From Closterium sp. NIES-65 (Eukaryota; Streptophyta; Zygnematophyceae; Desmidiales; Closteriaceae): a stretch of DNA of 64,000 bases. How positions within the stretch are numbered: position 1 is the first letter of the stretch; the number at the start of each line of letters is the position of its first letter. Shown here one piece after another: positions 43,248 through 55,165 of the stretch. The notes under the pieces are model-generated. The model was not told where the DNA came from. It did not search any database and saw only the letters and a program-made list of their open reading frames with translations. A program made the position numbers and the translations under genes. The DNA is taken from NCBI GenBank assembly GCA_948144175.1, contig CANXME010000553.1, forward strand, positions 186,001 through 250,000. Reading direction: 5' to 3'.

Positions 43248-44829
43248 TGCGAAACGTTAACGATGTCTGCCAGATATCTCCTCGGTGAGAATAATATCTG
43301 GTGAGTTCGCATCGATGGTTCTGCCGGAAAGGTCCTTCGTACCGCAATCGGGTCTTGTAGGAGGTAGCAGCAAATGTCAACGATTTATGCTAAGCGCTTT
43401 ACGAAAGGCCATCGCATGGCTCCTGCTTGACCGAGGGTGTAGATTCGTTTTGAGGATGCGTGATGGGGAATGTCGGTCTCCGAGACCAGCACTTGTGCTA
43501 CGTGTGACATGTGACTCCAAGGCCACGACGTGCTATATGAGAATGCGAGAATAACGTTGTGGAAGGTGACACAGCCGTTAGCTTTACGGATCGCGTATGC
43601 TGGACGACGACACGCCATGGACGAAACTGGGAGCACCCTTCCCTTAACCACGTGGTCTCATTGCCTCACTTCAATGCATTGCAGGAAATAATTTTGCAAA
43701 AACAGTCATATGTAGCTGGAACACCCATCCAGACCGATCCGTATGCCTCTCCATGGCGGCAGACTTTACAAGAAGGCAGCAAAGTAGCATAGCATCTCTT
43801 AATGAGCGTCGTATCATCGTTCCTGGATGGTTTCCATTCATGTCAGCATGCACTGGAGAAGATGTTTGTACGATTAAACGTGTTCAAAAGCAGCACAGTG
43901 CGGTAATTAGGTTGGAACATCGGTGACGGCGGCAGGGACAAAATTACACGCCTGCATTGAGTCGAAGAGCATCCCGCTTCCGCCCATGCGGAAATGTTTC
44001 CCCCCGCGACGCGAGAACCCCCCTTCTTGGCATAAGCCGGTGGTGCTGACTCAACTGGACTGATTTTGCTGGATCCTCCCAACAAATGGCAAGGAAGGCG
44101 AGATTCGCATGGCATGCAATGGTGTGGGTTGTTTTGAGCGACGGCAAGCAGGTGAGAATGTTCTGCAGAATGCCTTGCCAGTGCGAGCCGAGGCGAAGCA
44201 TGCCGTGCGCCTTCTCGGCTGTCGCGGACGTGATCCTGCGAACTAGACGCATCGCTTCACAACACCATGGCGATGTTTCATGTTCGTCGATGCGGTTCGG
44301 CATGCTTGAATCATCACCCATGCAGGCACATCAAGGGCCAATGAGTGTGCTGCTGGGGGGAACCATGAATAATTCGTGATGGCGCGAAAATCCATTCCGC
44401 GGGACCCCTTTGCCGAAGGGGGGTGTCGTGCTGGTGTGCGGCAAAGGACCCATTTGCACACAACTAAAATGCACTGAGCGAGCATAATTTGTGCCTAACT
44501 CTATCAAACTCTGAGGAGCCTTTGTATGTGCATTTTGTATGCAATGTATATTGAATGAAGAACTCAATTGTGAACATTAATCACCAACTAGTATGACTCA
44601 CTCACTCGGTCTGATCGTACTTATTAGAAAACCTGCACTGCAGATGCCGTATCGATTATCGGGAAGTGCTAAAAGCACGCTGGCCAAGGGGGGTATGGCC
44701 GCGCTCACTCGCTACACAACAAGCCCCCTTACATCAGAGCAATTAACAGCTGAGATTTCGACGTAGAATCAGAGGGAAATTCTGTTATGATGTGAAAGCA
44801 AGAATGGTGAAACTAACACAGTACATAAA
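43248..44829. other. Upstream of kinesin; no gene recognised
   Basis: Several short frames (up to 125 codons) overlap one another on both strands without family motifs. An imperfect hairpin (44401-44415 with 44439-44451; stem around CCTTTGCCG) is present. The region ends where similarity to the copia elements begins. Confidence 0.55.
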
Positions 44830-47423
44830 TCACAGTACTAGCAAAGTCAAGAAGTAAACAAGTGAGGCCAAGTAGGCACAAGGCCTAAAACAATACAGAA
44901 AGGCTCATGATCACAATGTTGAAGTGCCTTGGTGAATATACCAGCAGTGTTGGCCCGAGAGGCCTCGTAAACAAGACGAAGCTGACCACGTTGCTGCAAC
45001 TCTCGAAAAAAGGAAGTAACGCAGAGCGATGCGCTTCGTCCTGTGCTACAGTCTGTGCTCCTAACACAAGGCAATCATGGCCTTGTTGTCGATGTACAGA
45101 ACTGGAGGAGAACGAGGCGGCTCTCTCTAGTCGGTCAGCAGGTAGGTGAGCCAGCGTAACTCCTGTGCAGCCATAGCCCCTGCGTAGATCTCAGACTCAC
45201 AACTTGAACTGAGAACAGAAGACGAGCAGGTAGACCGGCAAGAAACAGAGCCGGAGCCAAGACTGAAAGTGTAACCCTGTGACGACCGCTGCGTAGCCGA
45301 GTTATCAGCCCAAGAAGCGTCTCCGTGTCCAGTGAGAACAACTGGACCCTGTCCTCCAAGCACGAGCCACATACCCGACGTACTGCACAAGCAGCGCAAC
45401 ACCCTCTTAGCGGCCTTCGAGTGCTCTGGTCGGTGTCTCCCGGGCACAACGTAGCGTGTCAGGATGCTAAGAGGGTAGGCAAGGTTAGGTTGAGTGCAGG
45501 TCATCAGGTACATGAGGCAGCCCACAAGCTCTGGATATGAGCCACACGGCTCTACGGACTCGTCCGAAGGTGGAGCCAAGAGAGAGTGACCGGTAGCCAG
45601 AGGAGTGGACTCTGGCGAGGAGTACTAGAAGTCAAAGTGCTGAAGGACCTGCTGCACCATGTGTGACTAAGTCAGGGTAATGGTGCGGCGTGCTCTATCC
45701 CGGGTGATACGCAGCTCACCTGGGTTTGTGCACGTGTGTCTCTTCAGCAGCTTCGAATTCACTAGGGCCAGCCCCTTAGTGTCAGCAGTGGCAAAGATAA
45801 AGTCGTCGACGTACACGAGGACGTAGAACGGCGGAAGCGAAGTGTCGGTGGGCAGAAACAACGACGGGTCAGCAGTCGAAGGAGCAAACCCAAGAGCCGC
45901 AAGCGTCGTCCTTAATGTGTCATGCCACTCGCGAGGCGCCTGGCGGAGACCGTAGACTGGCCGCCGAAGGCTCCACAGGGTACCTACAGGAAACGACCTA
46001 GTGAAGCCAGGTGGGCGGTGCAGCGAGATCTCCTCGTGCGGGCTGCCCTGTAAGAAAGCTGTACTGAAGTCAAGAGAGTGAAGTTCGTAGTCACGCTGAG
46101 CAACGACGTGCAGCAGTACCCGAAGAGTAGTCATCTTCGAGGTAGGGGAGAAGGTCTAGAAGAAATCAACCCCTGTCGCTGTCTAAAGCCTCGTGCAACG
46201 TAGCGAGCCTTGAAGGCAGGCGGAGAATCTGGCGGCCGCTTCACCCTCAAAATCCACATGCCATCGACTATGTTCGCCCCAGGAGGGGGAATTGCGTCGA
46301 CGTAAGTGCCTGTGGACTTCTAAGATGCCATCTCTGCATCCATGGCTGTCTGCCACTGAGAAGAGTAGGGACCCTCTATCGCCTTTGCGTAAGAGCGCGA
46401 GGTCTGGATGTCTGGAGCATCTGGGTCTCCCTCACGTGCAAGCAGCATGGACACAAGATGAGGTACAGCAGCTGCAAAACACTCAAAGTCCTCCGGCCTG
46501 TCCTCAACGACGTCCGTGCCAAGAGCACACTCACCCCCGACGGACGGAGGACATACAGACTCAGACTCAGCAACAAGACGAGCGGCGTAGTCGAGACAAC
46601 AGACAGCAGCAAAGTCAACAAGCTCAGCGACTAGGGCAGACGCAGCAGTGGACTCAAACAAAGGGTCAGTGACAACAGTGGCCAGAAGACGCGTGACAGT
46701 AGGACTAGCAGCACGAAGGAGGTCAGACTCAGGGTCCGGTCCGTCAGCAAGGGAGGACGCATGAGGAGACGGTAGGGGAACACGTAGTGGAACAGAGGAA
46801 GGACGAAGTGCCATATGGTGCGTGCCGGGGACAGGAGGAGGACGCGGACGCGGAACACGACTACTAGTGCGACCAGCGCGAACAGGCGAGGCAGGGCGAG
46901 ACGCAGGCTCATGACGCTCTGTAAGAGAGTCTGAGTGCTCAGTGTAAGGAGAAGGGGCAGGCAGTGGGGAGTCTGGCTGTAGTTGAGGCTGCGACTGGTC
47001 AGGCGGTGGACACAGCAAGGGAGGAGAGTAAGGTCAGTAGAAGACGAAAGACTCAGAACTTGGCGAAGTGCCGAACCAGGTGGTGGCAGAGACAACGGCG
47101 ACGGCGAACAAAAAACAGTCGCCGCTGCACAGTGCCTCCAGCACCAGTACCGATAGCTCCAGCACCCCCAGCGCTAGCGTCTCCATCTCCAGCACCTGCA
47201 GCACCACCAGCTCCAGCGGCTCCAGCAACTCCAGGCAACCCTTGTACCGCAGGCACCTCCATGACCTCCAGTAGTAGCAGCACCACTAGCTCCGGGAGCT
47301 CCAGTACCTCCAGCACGAGCACCTCCAGGGTCAGCACCTCCAGCACCTCCAGAACCTCCAGTAGCAGCACCACCACCTGCTCCGGCAGCTCCAATACCTC
47401 AAGTACGAGCACCTTCGGGACCA
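44830..47423 (-). mobile_element. Copia element A, 3' half (degenerate)
   Basis: Minus-strand fragment. Reverse transcriptase (about 46330-45667) has DFSTAFLQGSPHEEI and the catalytic LVYVDDFIFA. A short in-frame deletion removes the SYLGLQ part before ITRD. Further pieces give PELVGCLMYLMTCTQPNLAY and the RNase H segment SSCESEIYAGAMAAQELRWL (45579-45127), then RNase H C-terminal remnants to 44847. Internal stops break the frame. No LTR was found at the left border, where similarity to element B stops near 44830. The right part (46632-47423) is the IN-RT linker and is duplicated at 53527-54318. Confidence 0.82.
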
Positions 47424-47562
47424 GTGGTGTTAGAATAATAGGCAAGGATGAAATTGGACTATCGAGAGTTTGGTACAAAAGTATAACCTAATGGGTTGTA
47501 CCCTACAGTGAGTACCCCACTAAAGCCTACCCAAACTACAACATATAACTATATGTTTGACA
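47424..47562 (-). repeat. 3' LTR of copia element B, 139 bp
   Basis: In element direction it runs from TGTCAAACATATAG to ATTATTCTAACA, with TG...CA ends. The adjacent outer side is a purine-rich tract (CTATGGGGGTG). It shares its first 8 bases and general layout with the 5' LTR of element C. Left flank AGTGG is the likely target-site side. Confidence 0.8.
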
Positions 47563-47794
47563 CACCCCCATAGGCAAAGTGGGGGAGAACAGAGGGTCAC
47601 AAGTGCAAAGCAAGCTCAGGGTGGATCACAACGTCACCACGCATTCTTAGCACAAACAAAAGGCCACAAGGCCAGTTCACATGCAGAGATATATACGTAA
47701 CAATAACAGCACAGTGATCTCTACCTAGCAGAGCAACCAAGCAGGTATATAGATATATATACGATATATATATAGATCACAGTACAAACAAAGT

Positions 47795-50700
47795 CTACAG
47801 CAAGTGAGGAAAAGTGGGCACAAGGCCTAACAAAGTGCAGAAACGCTGATGATCACCAGACGGAAGTGCCTTGGTGAATATATCAGCAGTGTTGGCCCGA
47901 GTGGCCACGTAAGCAAGACGAAGCTGACCACGCTGCTGCAACTCTCGAAAAAGGAAGTAACGCAGAGCGATGTGCTTCGATCTGTGCTCTAGTCTGTGCT
48001 CCTGACACAAGGCAATGGCAGCCTTGTTGTCGACGTACAGCACTGGAGGAGAACGAGGTCGCTCTCCCAAGTCGGTCAGCAGGTAGGTGAGCCAGCGTAA
48101 CTCCTGTGCAGCCATGGCTGTGGCGTATATCTCAGCCTCACAACTAGAGCTGAGAACAGAAGACGAGCGTGTAGAACGCCAAGAAATTGAACAAGAGCCA
48201 AGGTTGAAGGTGTAACCCTGTTACGACCGCTGCGTAGCCTGGTCGTAAACCCAAGAAGCGTCTGAGGGCCCAATGAGGACAACTGCGCTCCGCCCTCCAA
48301 GCACGAGCCCCACGCCCGATGTACCGCACAAGTAGCGCAGTACCCTTTTCGCAGCATCCATGTGCACCTTTCGGTGCCGACCAGGAGCCACGTAGCGAGC
48401 CAGAAGGCAAAGAGGGTACGCAATGTCAGGTCGAGTGCAGGTCATCAGGTACATGAGGCAGCCCACTAGCTCTGGATACGGGCCATTCGGCTCTACGGAC
48501 TCGTCCGAAGGTGGAGCTGAGAGCGAGCGGCCTGTAGCCAGAGGAGTGTGCTGTGGCGAGGACCAGGTGAAGCCGAAGCGCTGAAGGACCTGCTGCACCA
48601 TGTGTGACTGAGTAAGTGTGATGGTGCGGTGTGCTCTGTCCCGGGTGATCTGCAAGCCAAGGTAGCTGCGCAGTTCACCCAGGTCTGTGCACTTCTGTCT
48701 CTTCTGCAGCTTTGACTTCACCAGGGCGAGAGCCTCAGTGTCAGCAGTGGCAAAGACCAAGTCGTCGACGTACACAAGGATGTAGAACGGCGGCAGCGAC
48801 GTGTCGGTGCGCAGAAACAGCGACGGGTCAGAAGTCGACGGAGCAAACCCAGCCGCAAGTGTCGTCCTCAGTGTGTCGTGCCACTCACGTGGTTCCTGGC
48901 GGAGACCGTAGACTGGCCGCCGGAGGCTCCACTGGGTACCAGGAGGGAACGACCCAGTGAAGCCAGGAGGGCGGCGCAGCCAGATCTCCTCGTGCAGGCT
49001 GCCCTGTAAGAAAGCTGTGCTGAAGTCAAGAGAGTGAAGCTCGTAGTCACGCTGAGCGGCAACGTGCAGCAGCACCCAAAGAGTGGTCATCTTTGGGGTG
49101 GGGGAGAAGGTCTGAAAGAAGTCTACTCCCTCTCGCTGACTGAAACCTCGAGCAACGTAACGAGCCTTGAAGACAGGCGGAGAACCTGGGGGCCGCTTCA
49201 CCCTGAAAATCCACATGCCACTGACGATGTTCGCCCCAGGAGGGGGAACCTCGTCAACGTAAGTGCCAGTGGACTTCCACGATGCCATCTCTGCGTCCAT
49301 GGCTGTCTGCCACTAAGAGGAGTACTCACCCGCGATCGCCTCAGCGTAAGAGCGCGGGGTCGGGATGTCTGGAGCATCCGGGTCTCCCTTAGGGGCAAGC
49401 AGCATGGACACGAGATGAGGCGCAGCGGCTGCAAGACACTCAAGGTCCTCCTGCGTGTCCTCAAGGACGTCCGTGCTAAGAGCACACTCACCTCCGACGG
49501 ACGGAGGACAGACAGACTCAGACTCAGCAACAAGACTAGCGGCGTAGTCTAGACGACAGGCAGCAGCAAAGTCAACAAGCTCAGCAACAAAGGCAGACGC
49601 AGCAGCAGACTCAAACGGGTCAGTGAAAACTTTGGTTAGCAGATGCGTGACAGTAGAGTGAGCAGCACGGGTGCGGTCAGACTCAGGCTCAGGAACGGTA
49701 GGCAGAGAAGATGCAAGAAGGGACGGCAGGGGAACACGCTGCGGAGGAGAGGAAGGACGAGGAACTACGAGGTGGGTGCCGGGGACAGCCGGCTGACGCG
49801 AACGAGGAACACGACGACCGGAACTATGAGAGCGGATAGGCGAGACAGGACGCGACGCAGGCTCACGACGCTTAGTAAAACCCGCTGTTTGCTTAGTGTA
49901 AGAAGAAGTAGCAGGCACCGGTGATCCAGGCTGTAACGGAAGACCAGTAGACGAAGGGCGACTAAGAACCTTGCAAAGCACAGAGTCAGGCGGTGGCTGA
50001 GACGACGGAGACGGTGGAGCGAAAAGGCGCGGCTGTGCAGTGCTACCAGCACCAGCAGCTCCAGCACCCCCAGCAGCTTCATCACCTCCAGCAACTCCAG
50101 AACCCTCAGCGCCAGCTCCTTCAGGACCAGTGTCACCAGCAGCAGCACCTCCAGAACCAGCACCTCCAGTCCCAGGGTCTCCAGCCTCAGTGTCTCCAGC
50201 AGCAGCACCCCCAGACCCAGGGTCTCCAACAGCAGCACCCTCAGATTCAGCAGCACCTCCAGCCCCAGCAGCTCCAGTACCTCTAGTACGAGCACCTCCG
50301 GGACCATTACCACTCCCAGCTCCAGTGACGACAGCAGAAATACCTCCAGCGGCAGAGCCTCGAGCTCCAGAAGCGCGACCCTGACGACGACCGTACCAGT
50401 CGTGCAACTGCTGCGAGGTGAGAGGCACACGCGGACGAAGGCGGCTACTCCAGGGAGACCGCGCAACAGCAGACTCAGAACCCTCAGCGCCAGCACCTGC
50501 AGCAGCTCCAGAACCTCCAGCGCCAGCACCCGCAGCAGCTCCAGAACCTCCAGCGCCAGTACCCGCAGCAGCCCCAGAACCTCCAGCGCTAGTACCCTCA
50601 GCAGCTCCAGAACCTCCAGCTCCAGCACCCTCAGCAGCTCCAGACTCCGCACCCCCAGGCTTCGCACCTCCAGGCTCAGCACCCCCAGGCTTCGCACCCC

Positions 50701-52918
50701 AGGCTCAGCACCCCCAGAATTAGCGCCTCGAGCAGGACCACCCTCAGCAAAACCTGAGTCACCAGTGACCTCAACCGGCGCAGTCAAGGGAGGAGGGTCT
50801 ACCTGAGACACACCTGAAGGAGCAGGACCGGGAGTGGGGAGGGGGTCTACCTGGGGAGCACGTGGAGCGAGGAAGAGCGGCGGGGGGGGGAGAGGGGCAG
50901 CGCGGTAGGGGAAGAGACGGTAAAAGGGAACCGACTCGTCGAACGTGACGTCCTGAGAGGGAAAGACACGGCGCGAGGTGGGGTGGTAAAACTGCCAACC
51001 AGGCGCGTCAGGGACAAAGCCAAGGAAGATACAGGGAACAGCGCGGGCGGAGAGCTTGTCCGCGGTGGTATCGCGGACAAAGGCACGAGCACCCCAGACC
51101 CGGAAACGCGACGCATCGCCAACCTTCCCCGTCCACAGCAGTGTGGGCGAGGTCTCCGGCAAGGAGGCACAGGGCCAGAGGTTGAGCTGATGCGCGGCGT
51201 ACCGGACCGCAAACAGCCACAGAAAATGGGGGGCAGCCGCATGGATCATGGAGGTACGAGCGACCTCCATGACCAAGCCAATGCGGCGCTCAGCAACCCC
51301 ATTCTGCTGCGGAGAGGTCGGAAGCGTGAACGACTGGGTGATGCCGTGCTCCTCACAGAAGGCTGCCAAGAGGTCGAAGAAAACTCACCACCTCTGTCAG
51401 AGTGCAGACGGAGGACGGGAAACTCCGTCCCGAACCGCTCGCGGAGCTGGAGACGAGCAGCGCGGATCCAAGGGATCAAAACATCAGGGACCTCACCCTT
51501 GGTGCGCAAGGGGAAGACCGTGGTGTAACGCGTGTAGTCGTCGACGACCAGCAGGAAGTACCGCTCGTGGCCCTGTCCACAGACGCGGGCTGGGCCCCAC
51601 ACGTCCAGGTGGAGAGTCTGCAGGGGAGCCTCTGTGGGAGGGAGCGAGGAGGAGTGAGGAGCGGCACGCTGCCGCCCCTCGACACAGCTACCTGAGGGGA
51701 CTTAGTGGTCAGTGTGTACAGGCCCGACCCAGGCTGCCGAGTGAAAGTAGCCAGGTGACAACCCGTCTGAGCATACGTGCAGTGTGTCACACGCTCGTAG
51801 GCAGGGGTGAACTGGTGAACACCCGCGCCCTGGAGCGTAGAACCCACCACCAAGTTCGTAGAGAACGAGGGGAGGTAAAGACCCGACAGTGTGCCGGACG
51901 GGACAGCAGGACAAGGGAGGACAGTGAAGGAGGTCGCACGGACTGGACCCCCAGAGGGGTCTGCCAGGGAGACTGGAACCGGCCGACTGAGCGGCGTGAG
52001 GGTGGTGCTGTCACGAAAGAAGGAGCGAGAAGCACCAGAGTCAAGTGTGAAGGTGTACAAGGCCTCAGCAGGCGCAGTACCAGAGAGAGCAGACTCACCA
52101 GCACCTGGAGCAGCAGGCTCTATACCTGGGTCAGGCGGTACGCACAGGTAACAGGCACGGTCAGCACTAGTAGGCAATGCATACATGGCAGTGAGAATAG
52201 CATCATAGTCAAGAGCAAATATATCTACCCTCTGCCCAAGCAGCTCCACCCAGTTGGGGAGCTCAGCCTCGTCGCCAAACTCGGTATGCCAGGCATCACT
52301 CAGACGGGCGAAGCAGCGGGACTCTGTGTGACCAAGCGTCCCGCAAGCCTGACCTGTCCGATCACCTGTGCGAATGACGTACGGGCAGCGAACGGTACTC
52401 AAAGACCCTCTACTCTGAGCGTACCACTCATGAAGCTGCTGGGGCGTAAGTGTCTCGCGTGGACGCCGCTGCAGCTGTAGCTGGCCACTGCCAGACGCTC
52501 CCAACTGACCAGCTCCAGGGCGACAGCTACGACGGCTACCGCGACAACCCCAACTAGCGTACCACTCACTAAGCTGCTGGGGCGTGAGAGACTTGCGCGG
52601 ACGTCGCTGGAGCTGCATCTGGCCACCGCCAGTAGCAGCAGTAGCAGTAGTACCAGCAGTAGCAGCAGTAACAGCATTAGGAGCAATAGCAATGCGGCCA
52701 CCCCTACAACCCCAACTAGCGTACCACTCACTAAGTTGCTCGGGCGTGAGGGACTCACGCGGATGTCGCTGGAGCTGCATCTGGCCACCGCCAGTAGCAG
52801 CAGTAGCAGCAGTAACAGCAGTAGTAGCAGCAGCAGCGCGTGCAGGGTAGGCGCGGCAGGCAGGCAGGCCGGCAGGCGGGCAGGCAGGCAGGCAGATGGC
52901 GCGGCAGCGCGTAAACAT
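47795..52918 (-). pseudogene. Broken gag-pol of copia element B
   Basis: Reading right to left: three LTP(E/Q)QL(S/H)EWYA boxes; a zinc-knuckle-like CPYVIRTGDRTGQACG then HTESRC; protease FTLDSGASRSFF; integrase LDVWGP, HSDRGGEFSS and QQNGVAERRIGLVMEVARTS; a repeat-rich linker; RT (49300-48221) with LVYVDDLVFATAD; RNase H with SSSCEAEIYATAMAAQELRW and YVDNKAAIAL (to 47795). Lesions: a deletion of about 240 bp near 51690 that removes the integrase HHCC zinc site and shifts frame, a frameshift near 51370, a stop at 49315 and a TAA for Ser near 48220. It cannot encode a full polyprotein. Confidence 0.85.
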
Positions 52919-52979
52919 GGCAGGTGCTCACCATTGGCGGGAAGAGCAGGCGCTCGCAGGGCGAGCACGGCCGGCGCTC

Positions 52980-53526
52980 GGCGGGCGGCTGCACGGGGTC
53001 CAGGGGCAGCGTCGCGGGTCCAGGGGCGGCTGCACGGAGTCCAGGGGCGGCTGCACCAGGGGCAGCTGCTGCAGGGGCCAGGTGCGGCTGCTCGGGGTCC
53101 AGGGGCGGCTGCTCCAGGGGCGGTTGCTTCAGGGGCCAGGGGCGGCTGCTCTGGGTCCAGGGGCGGCTGCACCAGGGGCGGCTGCTTCAGGGGCCAGGGG
53201 AGGCTTCTCTGGGTCCAGGGGCGGCTGCTCCAGGGGCGGCGTAGCTGGTGCAGGGCAGTGCGCGGGTCCCACAGGCGCCGTGACGGGCGACGGGGGGCAG
53301 CGCGGCGTCATTGGAGGAGGCGACGCGCGGGGCCGGCGTCAGGCTAAAACGGGGCCGAAAAACAGGCTACGCGGGCGGCGTACGCGGCGCGCAGGTCCTA
53401 AGCGGGCTGCGCGCGGGCGGCTTACGCGACGCGCGGGCCGGCGGCAGGCTGCGCGGGGGGCTGACGTGGCGCGCGGGGCCGAAAACAGGCCTAAACGGGC
53501 CTAAACGGGCTGCGCGCGGGCTCAAA
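52980..53526. repeat. GC-rich GGGGCGGCTGCxCCAG repeats
   Basis: About 16-40 bp units in many variants, followed by GCGCGCGGG-rich sequence. It occupies the position where intact elements have a leader and Gag capsid. Element C has a comparable but different GC-rich leader. Confidence 0.75.
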
Positions 53527-54318
53527 CGGGCAGACGCAGTAGTGGACTCAATCAAAGGGTCAGTGACAACAGTGGCCAGAAGACGCGTGACATTAGGACT
53601 AGCAGCACGAAGGAGGTCAGACTCAGGGTCCGGTCCGTCAGCAAGGGAGGACGTAGGAGGAGACGGCAGGGGGACACGTAGTGGAATAGAGGAAGGACGA
53701 AGTGCCATATGGTGCGTGCCGGGGACAGGAGGAGGACGCGGACGCGGAACACGACTACTAGTGCGACCAGCGCGAACACGCGAGGCAGGGTGAGACGCAG
53801 GCTCATGACGCTCTGTAAGAGAGTCTGAGTGCTCAGTGTAAGGAGAAGGGGCAGGCAGTGGGGAGTCTGGCTGTAGCTGTGGCTGCGACTGGTCAGGCGG
53901 TGGACACAGCAAGGGAGGAGAGTAAGGTCAGTAGAAGACGGAAGACTCAGAACCTGGCGAAGTGCCGAGCCAGGTGGTGGTAGAGACAACGGCAACGGCG
54001 AACAAAAAACAGTCGCCGCTGCAGAGTGCCTCCAGCACCAGTACCGACAGCTCCAGCACCCCCAGCGCTAGCGTCTCCATCTCCAGCACCTGCAGCACCA
54101 CCAGCTCCAGCGGCTCCAGCAACTCCAGGCAGCCCATGTACCGCCAGCACCTCCATGACCTCCAGTAGTAGCAGCACCACTAGCTCCGGGAGCTCCAGTA
54201 CCTCCAGCACGAGCACCTCCAGGGTCAGCACCTCCAGCACCTCCAGAACCTCCAGTAGCAGCACCACCACCTGCTCCGGCAGCTCCAATACCTCAAGTAC
54301 GAGCACCTTCGGGACCAG
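53527..54318. repeat. 792-bp direct repeat of 46632-47423
   Basis: Both copies hold the minus-strand linker segment starting LLCPPPDQSQPQLQPDSP-like and the EVLELPELVVLLL repeats, about 96-97% alike by eye. The copy at 46632 stops exactly where the LTR of B begins; this copy continues uninterrupted into 54319. Confidence 0.9.
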
Positions 54319-55165
54319 TGGCTCTAGTACCTTCAGCAGCTCCAGCTCCAGCGCCTCCAGCTCCAACTCCTGCAGCACCTCCAGCTCTAGCAGCTCCAGT
54401 ACCTCCAGTACGAGCACCTCCTAGACCAGCAGCTCCAGCACCTCCAGCACCTCCAGGACCTGCAGGTCCAATCTCTCCTCCACCAGGGCCTCTAGTGGCA
54501 GGCCCCCCGGCTCTAGCAGCGCCACTCCAAAGGCTCCAGCGCCAAGAAAACCACTCGCGCAGCTGCGGTGGAGAGAGAGGCTCTGATCGGGACGGGACAC
54601 CCGGAGGGCCTCCAGCACCGCCAGGACCAGCAGCTCCAGTACCTCCAGCTTCAGCACCTCCAGCTCCAGGGTCTCCAGCTCTAGCGCCTGCAGTACCAAC
54701 GGCTTCAGCAACTCCAGTACCTCCAGTACGAGCACCTCCGGGACCAGCAGCTCCAGCACCTCCAAGACCAGCAGCTCCAGTGCCTCCAGCTCCAGGGCAT
54801 CTAGCGGTAGGCCTCCCAGCTCCAGTAGCGCCACTCCAAAGGCTCCAGCGCGGAGCAAACCAGTCGCGCAGCTACGGTGGAGAGAGAGTCTCCCGCCGTG
54901 ACGAGGCACCCGTAGGACGACCAACAGACAAGGTACCTACAGGCTCAGCACCCCCAGACTCCGCACCCTCAGACTGAGCAACCCTAGGCTCAGCACCCCT
55001 AGGCTTCGCACACTCAGGCTCAGCACCCCCAAGCTCCACACCCCCAGGCTCCGCACGCTCAGGCTCAGCACCCCCAGGCTCCGCACCCATAGGCTCCACA
55101 CGCTCAGGCTCAGCACCCCCAGATGCAGCACCCCTAACAGCACCAGAGTCTACAGCTACCTCGAC
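54319..55165 (-). mobile_element. Copia element A, further upstream linker part
   Basis: Minus-strand IN-RT linker with two LSPPQLR(E/D)WF boxes (near 54870-54845 and 54570-54545). It also has GGAEPERAEPGG repeats (54930-55130) and ends at VEVAVDSGAVRG. The integrase expected next on the minus strand is missing; plus-strand integrase of element D follows instead. Confidence 0.75.

Larger units (their letters stand above)
47424..53526 (-). mobile_element. Copia element B inserted in A; 3' LTR present, 5' end missing
   Basis: Order in element direction (right to left): GC-rich repeat leader, Gag tail and zinc-knuckle region, protease, integrase, repeat-rich linker, RT and RNase H, polypurine stretch, 3' LTR at 47562-47424. 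The integrase-before-RT order defines Ty1/copia. The Gag capsid domain and 5' LTR are absent. The right border at about 53526 is an abrupt return to element A sequence. Confidence 0.85.

Noticed and set aside
43843..44379. Overlapping frames on both strands near 44,000
   Set aside because: No recognisable motif and conflicting frames; kept as non-coding.
45127..45579. RNase H-like frame considered as an independent host gene
   Set aside because: It is collinear with the neighbouring reverse transcriptase fragment of copia element A.
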